This document shows positions 53,100 through 60,058 of a stretch of DNA of 64,000 nucleotides, in pieces. The number at the start of each line of letters is the position of its first letter. The stretch's first letter is position 1. The stretch is from Haloplanus sp. GDY1 (GTDB taxonomy: Archaea > Halobacteriota > Halobacteria > Halobacteriales > Haloferacaceae): contig NZ_CP098514.1 in the NCBI RefSeq assembly GCF_023703775.1, positions 1,240,001 to 1,304,000 on the forward strand, read 5' to 3'. The position numbers and the translations under genes are program-made. The notes under the pieces were generated by a model that saw nothing but the letters and a program-made list of their open reading frames with translations, did no database searches and was not told where the DNA came from.

Positions 53100-54107
53100 G
53101 TGCTCGGTCCGCTCCTCGCTGTCGGTCTGGCGATCGTCTCGACGGCCGTCATCTGGGTCGGGAGCGAACGACTCGAATCGGCGGCCAGCCACCTCAGCAG
53201 GTACTACGGGCTCCCGGTGGCCGTCCACGGCGCCGTCGTCGTCGCCGTGGGCTCCAGTTTCCCGGAGCTCAGCTCCGTCGTCATCAGCACGCTCGTCCAC
53301 GGCGAGTTCTCGCTGGGCGTCGGCGCCATCGTCGGCAGCGCCATCTTCAACCTCCTCGTGATCCCCGCCGCGTCGGCACTCACGAGCGAGGAACTGGAGG
53401 CCACCCGCGACATCGTCCACAAGGACGCCCAGTTCTACATCATCAGCGTCCTCGTCCTCTTTCTCACGTTCGCCCTCGGCGCGACGTACGTCCCCGGCGG
53501 GACGAACGAGGCGGCGATCCTCACGCCGACGCTGGCCGTCTTCCCCCTGCTCACCTACGGGGTGTACGTCTTCCTGCAGTACCAGGACACCCGCGACCAC
53601 ACCCCCGCCGACCCGCCCGACATCTCCGTCCGACGGGAGTGGGCGTGGCTCGTCGTCGCCCTCGCGCTCATCGCCGTCGGCGTCGAGGGCATCGTCCGCG
53701 CCGCCCTCGCGCTCGGCGCCTTCTTCGGTACCCCCTCGTTCCTGTGGGGGTTGACCGTCATCGCCGCCGCGACCAGCCTCCCCGACACGTTCGTCAGCGT
53801 CCGCGCGGCCCGTGACGACGACGACGTCACCAGCCTCACCAACGTCCTCGGGAGCAACACGTTCAACCTCCTGGTCGCCATCCCCGTGGGCGTCCTGCTG
53901 GCCGGGTCGGTCACCGTCGACTTCCTCGTCGCCATCCCGATGCTCGGCTTCCTGGCCTTCGCGACCATCGTGTTCGTCGTCCTCACGCGAACCCACCTCG
54001 AACTGACGAACCCCGAGGCGTACGCGCTGCTCGTCCTGTACGTCGTCTTCCTGGCCTGGATGACGCTCGAATCGGGAGGCGTCATCGACACCGTCCAGGG
54101 GATCTGA
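53100..54107 (+). CDS. Sodium/calcium antiporter (CaCA family)
   Basis: A 335-residue exchanger with ten spans. The alpha-1 repeat is GSSFPELSSVV with GAIVGSAIFNLLV, the alpha-2 repeat is ATSLPDTFVSV with NVLGSNTFNLLVA; the second repeat carries D instead of the usual E (PDT). The start is GTG at 53100, about 30 bases after ccatatg. It probably exports Ca2+ against Na+, useful in hypersaline cells. A second exchanger of the same superfamily is at 14642. Confidence 0.87.
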   Translation: MLGPLLAVGLAIVSTAVIWVGSERLESAASHLSRYYGLPVAVHGAVVVAVGSSFPELSSVVISTLVHGEFSLGVGAIVGSAIFNLLVIPAASALTSEELEATRDIVHKDAQFYIISVLVLFLTFALGATYVPGGTNEAAILTPTLAVFPLLTYGVYVFLQYQDTRDHTPADPPDISVRREWAWLVVALALIAVGVEGIVRAALALGAFFGTPSFLWGLTVIAAATSLPDTFVSVRAARDDDDVTSLTNVLGSNTFNLLVAIPVGVLLAGSVTVDFLVAIPMLGFLAFATIVFVVLTRTHLELTNPEAYALLVLYVVFLAWMTLESGGVIDTVQGI

Positions 54108-54154
54108 CCGACGCGTCCCCGAAGGACTAACCGCCCGAGGCCGTACGGCGACGT

Positions 54155-55555
54155 ATGGCACGGGAGGGACGCGCCGCGGACGGCCAGGACGGGGACGAGG
54201 GATCCGACGGAGCGACCGCCGATCCGCCGTTACCACCCTACCCGTCGACGCTCGGCCACCCGCTGACCCACACCGTGGGCGCGATGCGCGACGTCTTCGG
54301 CTTCCGGAACCGGGCCATGGCCGAGCGTGACTTCGTCCGGGTCAAACTCCTCGGGCCGGGCGACGTCTACCACCTCGGTCACCCCGACCACTTCGAGCGC
54401 GTCCTCCTGAGCGACCGCGGGAAGTTCCGGAAGTCCGAGGACTTCCGCATCGCCTTCGACGGCGGCCTCGTCGCCGTCGAGGGGGACGACTGGCGCCGCC
54501 AGCGCGAGGTACTCCAGCCCCTGTTCGCCCGTGATCGGCTCCTCGACTACGTCGACGAGATGGTCGAACAGATCCGCCGCCGCCGGCGGCGCTGGGACGC
54601 CGGCACGCGGATCGACCTCGCCGCGGAGACGAGTCAGTTGAGCCTCGACGTGCTCTTCGCCACGCTGTTCGGCCGGGAACTCGCCATCGACGGCGACGAG
54701 GCGATCCGAACGGCCGCCGACCGCCTGCAACACTGGTTCGCGCCGACCTCCTACCCGCTCCCGACCTGGGTGCCGACGCCCGCCCGCCGGCGGTTCAAGC
54801 GCGGGAAGCGACGGCTCCGGAGCGTCGCCGACCGCCTGCTCGACTCGGCGGCCGCGGATCCGCCGTCCGATCCCGGGGCGGCCGACGACCTGCTCTCCCT
54901 GCTGGTCGCGCTCCGGGAGTCGGGCGTCGCGGCCGACGGCGCCCTGAGCGACGACCGACTCCGGGATCAGGTGGTGACGATGATCTTCGCGGGCCACGAC
55001 ACCACCTCGACGGCCATCGCCTTCGCGTTCTACGCGCTGGCGACGAACCCCGACGTTCGGGAGCGCTTCCACGCCGAGGTCGACGCCCTCGACGGCCCGC
55101 CGACGGTCGGGGACCTCGACGCCCTCGACGTGACCGGCCGCGTCGTGACCGAGGCGCTGCGCCTCTACCCGCCGGTGTACACCATCCCGCGCGAGGCCGC
55201 GACCGACGTGACCCTCGACGGCTACCGGATCCCCGAGGGGTCGCCGACGTGGCTCACCGTCGATCAGGTCCACCGCGATCCCCGATTCTACGACGACCCC
55301 GACGCCTTCCGCCCGGAGCGCTGGGCCGCGGACCTCCGGGAGCGACTGCCCGACTTCGCGTACGCCCCCTTCGGCGGCGGACCACGGCGCTGTATCGGCC
55401 GTCAGTTCGCGCTGATCGAGGCGCAACTGGCGCTCGCGACGATCGGCCGGGAGTACCGCCTCGACTATCCGGTCCCCGATCCCGACCCGCCGCTGATCGG
55501 CGCGATGACGGCCCGGATGGAGCCCGGGACCGAGTTCGTCGTCGAGGAGCGGTGA
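54155..55555 (+). CDS. Cytochrome P450
   Basis: A 466-residue P450 mono-oxygenase. The oxygen-activating I helix is AGHDTTS (279-285), the E333-x-x-R336 pair is in EALRLYPP, the PERW block follows, and the haem ligand is C413 in FGGGPRRCIGRQFA. No N-terminal anchor, so soluble like bacterial class I enzymes. Such archaeal P450s are rare; substrate may be a fatty acid, carotenoid or terpenoid. No ferredoxin reductase is nearby, but a stand-alone Rieske protein is at 18857. Confidence 0.93.
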   Translation: MAREGRAADGQDGDEGSDGATADPPLPPYPSTLGHPLTHTVGAMRDVFGFRNRAMAERDFVRVKLLGPGDVYHLGHPDHFERVLLSDRGKFRKSEDFRIAFDGGLVAVEGDDWRRQREVLQPLFARDRLLDYVDEMVEQIRRRRRRWDAGTRIDLAAETSQLSLDVLFATLFGRELAIDGDEAIRTAADRLQHWFAPTSYPLPTWVPTPARRRFKRGKRRLRSVADRLLDSAAADPPSDPGAADDLLSLLVALRESGVAADGALSDDRLRDQVVTMIFAGHDTTSTAIAFAFYALATNPDVRERFHAEVDALDGPPTVGDLDALDVTGRVVTEALRLYPPVYTIPREAATDVTLDGYRIPEGSPTWLTVDQVHRDPRFYDDPDAFRPERWAADLRERLPDFAYAPFGGGPRRCIGRQFALIEAQLALATIGREYRLDYPVPDPDPPLIGAMTARMEPGTEFVVEER

Positions 55556-55806
55556 AGGTTCGGCGGCGAACGACCGAGCCACGGGGCCGGTCGCCGATCG
55601 CTGGCTGATCGCCACGCTCGTCGTCGCCGGGCTCTACGTGTCCTCCGGCATCCGTCCGTCCCGGTGACCCGACTCGTCGACCGGCTCCCCCGACGCCTGC
55701 TCGCCGCCCTCCCGACGATCAGGGTCGAGGGGACGGAGGACGGGGCGACGAGGGAGTCGATCCGCTATAGTCCCCGGGGCCACCAGCCGGGGCCGCCCGG
55801 TCGACG
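55556..55806. other. 251-base gap with possible gene remnant
   Basis: A frame without any start codon (about 55509-55664) would encode a membrane-like segment with WLIATLVVAGLYVSSG; it ends in TGA overlapping GTG at 55664, which opens a 66-residue frame (VTRLVDRLPRRLLAAL...). The arrangement resembles the worn 3' end of a membrane-protein gene followed by a second fragment. No RNA gene or promoter was recognised apart from a weak ctatag. Confidence 0.3.
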
Positions 55807-56163
55807 TCACCGCGCCCCAGTCGCACCGGATCGGCCGCGACTGCCGTCGACGCGGCTCGCGTGATCCAGCAGGTCTGCGGCGGCCTCGAACGCCGGCCCC
55901 CGGTCGATGACTCGCCCGTCGAGGTCGAACTCGACGATCCCCACCGCCTCCAGTTTCGGCAGGTGGACGTGGTACAGGCCGACGGCGACCCGCCTCCGGT
56001 CGTCGGCGCCGCCCGACAGGTCGTCGGCGCCGCCCGACAGGTCGTCGACGGCTTCGCTCAGGGCGACCGGGCCACGTCTCGTCCGAAGGTTCCGCAGGAG
56101 GAGTCGCCGCTGCTCGTTCGCCAGCGCCCCGAACACCGCGGACCAGTCGATTTCCCCTTCCAT
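55807..56163 (-). CDS. ArsR-like winged-helix regulator (DUF7344 type)
   Basis: A 118-residue haloarchaeal HTH protein: WSAVFGALANEQRRLLLRNL (about 7-26) and VGLYHVHLPKLEAVGIVEFD (about 61-80) are the helix-turn-helix and wing blocks of the DUF7344/ArsR group. Between them a seven-residue unit DDLSGGA is repeated twice because of a perfect 21-base tandem duplication at 56001-56042. It is divergent from the next regulator gene; both may control each other or the kinase region. Confidence 0.78.
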   Translation of the reverse strand: MEGEIDWSAVFGALANEQRRLLLRNLRTRRGPVALSEAVDDLSGGADDLSGGADDRRRVAVGLYHVHLPKLEAVGIVEFDLDGRVIDRGPAFEAAADLLDHASRVDGSRGRSGATGAR

Positions 56164-56237
56164 GTTCCCCCCTCGGATCACTCGATGCGAGGGGGAGGGC
56201 ATATCGTTACCGGGAGCGAAGCTGCTCACCCCGTGGG

Positions 56238-56246
56238 CAAATAAAC
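56238..56246 (+). promoter_or_regulatory. TATA box of the TrmB-like regulator
   Basis: The sequence caaataaac is centred about 32 bases before the ATG at 56274, predicting a very short leader or none. Confidence 0.45.
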
Positions 56247-56273
56247 TATGGGGAACGGTCACGAGCATCACGC

Positions 56274-57071
56274 ATGAGCTCGGACACGGCCGTCGAGGAC
56301 GTCCTCGATCTCGTCGCCGCGCGCATCGACGTCCTCACCCGTCTCGACGGGGATCGACTCCGGAAGCGGGACCTCGTCGACGAACTCGACTGCTCGCGCT
56401 CGACGGTCAACCGGGCGACCGCCCGCCTCGCCGACGCCGGCCTGATCGACGACACGCCGCGTGGCTGTCGGACCACGTTCCTCGGCTCGCTCCTGGCCGA
56501 CCGGTATCGTGACTACGTCGGGACGGTCGGGGACGTCGTGCGGGCCCGCGAAGTGCTCGCACCGCTACCGGCCGACGCCGACCTGCCGGCGTTCGTCCTC
56601 GCGGACGCGGTGGTCGCCACGCCGGGGAGTCCGAGCCCGTACGAACCGTACCACGCCGTCGAAGCGGTGCTGGAGCGGCCGGGACCCGAGGGCCGCGTCC
56701 GCGTGTACGTGCCCGCGTTCTCGAACCCGCACGGTCTCGACCTGGCGCGAGGGCTCGCGTCGGAGGTGCCGGTGGAGATCGTCTTCGGCGAGGAACTGCT
56801 GGCGGCGTTGCAGTCCGACTTCCCCGGGGAGATGGCCGCACTCCGGAAGCTGGAGCTGTTCTCGGGGTATCGCACCGACGAGGGGCCAACCTACACGCTC
56901 GTCGTCGCCGACTCCGGGTCGCGAACGGAGGGTATCGTCGTGACCCACACCGAGGACCGGAATCTCGGCGGGACCATCGTGACCCGCGATCCGGACGCCG
57001 TCCGGTGGATCGAACGGCGCTATCTGGACGTCCGCTCCGCGAGCGAGCCGCTTGAAACCGCCGACGCGTGA
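56274..57071 (+). CDS. HTH transcriptional regulator with C-terminal sensor domain
   Basis: A 265-residue regulator. Residues 8-80 form a winged helix (RKRDLVDELDCSRSTVNRATARL as recognition region; described by its DCSRSTVNRA core). The rest has a sensor-like domain containing PVEIVFGEELLAAL and LFSGYRTDEGPTYTLVVAD, resembling the haloarchaeal TrmB-like/DUF1724 group. Ligand unknown. Divergently placed to the DUF7344 regulator, and 550 bases upstream of the first receptor kinase. Confidence 0.75.
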   Translation: MSSDTAVEDVLDLVAARIDVLTRLDGDRLRKRDLVDELDCSRSTVNRATARLADAGLIDDTPRGCRTTFLGSLLADRYRDYVGTVGDVVRAREVLAPLPADADLPAFVLADAVVATPGSPSPYEPYHAVEAVLERPGPEGRVRVYVPAFSNPHGLDLARGLASEVPVEIVFGEELLAALQSDFPGEMAALRKLELFSGYRTDEGPTYTLVVADSGSRTEGIVVTHTEDRNLGGTIVTRDPDAVRWIERRYLDVRSASEPLETADA

Positions 57072-57107
57072 GTCACGTCGCTCCGTCGCCTCGGGGACCC
57101 GCCTCGC

Positions 57108-57257
57108 TCACTCCAGCTTCGAGATCGCCTCGTCGACGTCGAAGTCCTGCGTGGTTTCGGACCCCTCCTCGCCCCGGTCGACCGACTCCCCCTCCTCGTC
57201 GATCTCGACTTCCGGCCCCTCGTCGTCGGTGAACTCCGTGTTGACGCCCCACGGCAT
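57108..57257 (-). CDS. 49-residue acidic microprotein
   Basis: A short frame from ATG at 57257 to TGA at 57108: MPWGVNTEFTDDEGPEVEID followed by more Glu/Asp and ending DEAISKLE. The composition (about half Asp/Glu/Gly/Ser) and third-base use match real haloarchaeal genes, and the frame fits exactly between TrmB-like and kinase genes. A 7-base perfect hairpin (tccgccc/gggcgga) lies just upstream. No family known; it may be a small disordered regulator. Confidence 0.5.
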   Translation of the reverse strand: MPWGVNTEFTDDEGPEVEIDEEGESVDRGEEGSETTQDFDVDEAISKLE

Positions 57258-57622
57258 GCTATCCGCCCCCGGCCCGGGCGGACTCGATCCCTCGGCTCAT
57301 CGCGTCGGTCCGGCGCCGTTCCGATTTCGCGATCAGGTGGTTCACTGGTATCCACCGTATCGGACGGAAGGACATAGGGGTTGGGTTCGGTGCGACACCG
57401 CTCCCGTACGTGTACCGAGCGGCGGTTCTCGTCGCTCGAGCCCCCACGCACCGGCTCCCGGTCCGATACGTGTTCCCCGCGACCGCCTCCCGGAGAAACA
57501 GCGGCGGTGGCGGAAGGCTCCGGCGGCGACGGCCCGACGGAGTCGAGAACTCGACCCGTTCCCGGAGCGATCCTTCGCATCACGGAAATCTTTTTGCCAG
57601 TAACCCCACTCGATGGGCGGTA
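57258..57622. other. 365-base gap upstream of the first kinase
   Basis: No convincing gene is seen; open frames here are Arg/Pro-rich shadows. It contains the hairpin at about 57260-57280 upstream of the microprotein and the promoter element cggaaatcttttt (57583-57595), about 30 bases before the kinase GTG. The same element occurs before the second kinase. Confidence 0.4.
57583..57595 (+). promoter_or_regulatory. Promoter element of first receptor kinase
   Basis: The 13 bases cggaaatcttttt precede the GTG at 57623 by about 30 bases and correspond to cggaatctttttt before the second kinase. The T-rich part is the likely TATA element; the conserved CGGAA just upstream may be a BRE or activator site. 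Confidence 0.4.
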
Positions 57623-59965
57623 GTGTCACCGAACGGAGTGACTCGGCGGCGGGTGATTCGCGCAGCGGGCAGCAGTGTCGTCGGGAGTGCAGTCCTGTCG
57701 GGGACGGGTCGACCGGTCCACGGGCAACCGGGGGAATCCTGGCCACAGTTCGGCCACGACGACGCCAACACCGGGCACGCGCCCGACAACACCGGCCCCA
57801 TCGACGATATTCGGGAGCGCTGGACCTATACCGCCGACCATCCCGACCTCGACGAGCAGAGCGGACTGTCCTCGTCGCCGGCGGCCGTCGACGGCACCGT
57901 CTACGTCGGAAGTTGGGACGGCACGCTGCACGCGCTGGACGCGGGCGACGGCGCCAAAGAGTGGGAGTACGAGACGGGCGGCACGGTTCGTTCGTCGCCG
58001 GCAGTGGTAGACGATACCGTCTACGTCGGGGGCGGAGACGCCGTCTTTGCGGTGGACGCGAGCGACGGGTCCGACGAGTGGGGCGTCGATACTGGCGGGT
58101 ACGTTTCGTCGCCCGCGGTCGTCGACGGCACCGTCTACGTCGGAAGCAACGATCGAAACGTCTACGCGCTGGACGCGAGCGACGGCACCGAACGGTGGCG
58201 CTTCGGGACGGGCGGGGAAGTGGAGTCGTCGCCCGCGGTCGTCGACGGCACCGTCTACGTCGGAAGCAACGACCGAAACGTCTACGCGCTGGACGTGGGC
58301 GACGGCACCGAACGGTGGCGCTTCGAGACGGGCGGGGAAGTGGAGTCGTCGCCCGCGGTCGTCGACGGCACCGTCTACGTCGGCTGTTCGGTCGTCAACG
58401 AGGCGAACGTGTACGCGCTGTCGGCGGCGGACGGAGGGGAGGAGTGGCGGTTCGAGACGGGTGGTGGCGTGACGTCGTCGCCGGCAGTGGTGGACGACAC
58501 CGTCTACGTCGGGAGTACTGACCGGCAGCTGTACGCGCTGTCGGCGGCGGACGGGACCGAACGGTGGAGCTTCGAAGCCGATGGAACACCCTCGCCCCCA
58601 GCGGTGGTGGACGGGACCGTCTACTTCGGAACCACGGGCGAAGGCACGGCGTACGCGCTGGACGCGAGTGATGGGACCGAGCGATGGAGCCTCGGGGTGA
58701 GCGGGTTCGTGCGGGCGTCCCCGGCGGTGGCGAACGGCACCGTCTACGTCACGAGCGGTGCCTTCAACGTGTCCGCGCTGACCGGCCGCTCCCCGACGCC
58801 GTCGCCGACTCCGGAGCCGACGCCGTCGCCGACCCCGGAGCCGGCGGGGCCCACCGGCGGGGGCGGGGATCCGGCGGAAGGGAGCGGGAGCCGGGACGAC
58901 CGAGAAATGCTCCCACTGCTGTTCGGCATGGTCGGACTCGGCGGTGCCGGTGCCGGCGCGTGGTGGTACACGCGACGCAGGGGAGACAGCGATGTCGACG
59001 GCCCGGACGGCGGGGAGTCGACAACACGGTCGGATGCGACACCCCGGACGAGGACGTCCCCGTCCGGGAGAGGGGCCGCCGACCCGACCGGCGGCGCCGA
59101 GCGCATCGACGCCGCGATGGTCCCCGACGAGATTCCGGATGCACCGACCCTCTCCGTCGACTTCGAGGCGCTGCGGGAGATGGAGCCCATCGGTGTCGGT
59201 GGCAACGCGGACGTCAAGAGGGCCGTACTCGCGACCCCGGACGGTGACGTCCGACTGGCGATCAAGGAACCGCGAATGAGCGGCACCTTACACACCGACC
59301 AGGTCGAGCGGATGCTCGACGAGGCCGAGACGTGGGCGCGACTGGACGACCACGACCACGTCGTCGGCGTCGTCGATTACGGAAGCGCCCCGACGCCGTG
59401 GATCGCCATGGAGTACATGGACGGCGGCCACCTCGGCGAGCGATGCGGGGAGATGCGCCTGCCCCAGGCCCTGTGGACGGGAGTCGTCCTGGCCAGAGCA
59501 GTCAGGCACGCCCATCGGCGTGGCGTCGCCCATCTCGATCTCAAGCCCGAGAACGTGCTCTTTCGGACCGTGGAGGACGCGTGGGACGTGCCGAAGATCG
59601 CGGACTGGGGGCTCTCGAAGCACCTGCTCGATCACTCCACGAGCGTCGAGGGGCTCTCGCCACAGTACGCCGCCCCCGAACAGTTCACCGAGGAGTACGG
59701 GCCGACCGACGACGTGACCGACATCTACCAGCTTGGGGCCGTACTCTACGAGCTGTTCACCGGCCGACCGCCGTTCGAGGGCGAGGCCGCTACGGTGATG
59801 CAGCGAGCGTTGAACGAGTCACCGACGCCGCCGAGCGAGGTCGCTTCCGTCCCGGAGGCGCTCGACGGGATACTGCTGACCGCGCTGGCAAAGGAGCGGG
59901 ACGACCGGTACGACGACGTGATCTACCTCCGCGACGACCTGCGAGAGCTGTTCGGCGACCGCTAA
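57623..59965 (+). CDS. Receptor-like Ser/Thr kinase with PQQ beta-propeller
   Basis: A 780-residue predicted transmembrane kinase. Order: Tat-type signal (VTRRRVIRAAG near the start), start block WPQFGHDDANTGHAP, eight PQQ-like propeller repeats of about 40 residues (consensus SSPAVVDGTVYVGSND, then YALDASDGTERW), a Pro/Thr/Ser stalk, one membrane span at about 430-451, and a cytoplasmic protein kinase. Kinase residues: glycine loop GVGGNADV, K548 in LAIKEP, D639 and K641 in HLDLKPEN, D661 in ADWGLS (DFG replaced by DWG), APEQ, DIYQLGAVLYELFTGRPPF. All catalytic residues are present. The start GTG at 57623 fits the promoter; GTG at 57638 is an alternative. Confidence 0.85.
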   Translation: MSPNGVTRRRVIRAAGSSVVGSAVLSGTGRPVHGQPGESWPQFGHDDANTGHAPDNTGPIDDIRERWTYTADHPDLDEQSGLSSSPAAVDGTVYVGSWDGTLHALDAGDGAKEWEYETGGTVRSSPAVVDDTVYVGGGDAVFAVDASDGSDEWGVDTGGYVSSPAVVDGTVYVGSNDRNVYALDASDGTERWRFGTGGEVESSPAVVDGTVYVGSNDRNVYALDVGDGTERWRFETGGEVESSPAVVDGTVYVGCSVVNEANVYALSAADGGEEWRFETGGGVTSSPAVVDDTVYVGSTDRQLYALSAADGTERWSFEADGTPSPPAVVDGTVYFGTTGEGTAYALDASDGTERWSLGVSGFVRASPAVANGTVYVTSGAFNVSALTGRSPTPSPTPEPTPSPTPEPAGPTGGGGDPAEGSGSRDDREMLPLLFGMVGLGGAGAGAWWYTRRRGDSDVDGPDGGESTTRSDATPRTRTSPSGRGAADPTGGAERIDAAMVPDEIPDAPTLSVDFEALREMEPIGVGGNADVKRAVLATPDGDVRLAIKEPRMSGTLHTDQVERMLDEAETWARLDDHDHVVGVVDYGSAPTPWIAMEYMDGGHLGERCGEMRLPQALWTGVVLARAVRHAHRRGVAHLDLKPENVLFRTVEDAWDVPKIADWGLSKHLLDHSTSVEGLSPQYAAPEQFTEEYGPTDDVTDIYQLGAVLYELFTGRPPFEGEAATVMQRALNESPTPPSEVASVPEALDGILLTALAKERDDRYDDVIYLRDDLRELFGDR
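58106..58382 (+). repeat. 120-base tandem repeats coding for propeller blades
   Basis: Two nearly identical 120-base units (58106-58225 and 58226-58345) and the first 37 bases of a third. Each unit codes one 40-residue propeller blade. Such high DNA identity is more than protein constraint needs and suggests recent unequal recombination within the gene; blade number could vary between strains. Confidence 0.7.
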
Positions 59966-60011
59966 TCCCGGCGTGTCGCCCTGGTCCGTGTGCCGGCGCA
60001 GTGTCGAGCGA

Positions 60012-60024
60012 CGGAATCTTTTTT
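60012..60024 (+). promoter_or_regulatory. Promoter element of second receptor kinase
   Basis: cggaatctttttt lies about 40 bases before the ATG at 60059 and about 50 bases after the first kinase stop. It matches the element in front of the first kinase, so the two genes are probably transcribed separately but under similar control. Confidence 0.4.
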
Positions 60025-60058
60025 CGAGAACGCCGTGTTCTGCGAGGTTGTGACAGGG

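Noticed and set aside
57259-57447. A 62-codon minus-strand frame upstream of the microprotein
   Set aside because: Basic, low-complexity, no start context; lies in the non-coding gap.
58106-58382. Regular 120-base repeats considered as CRISPR
   Set aside because: Repeats are adjacent without unique spacers, are far too long and are in frame as propeller blades.
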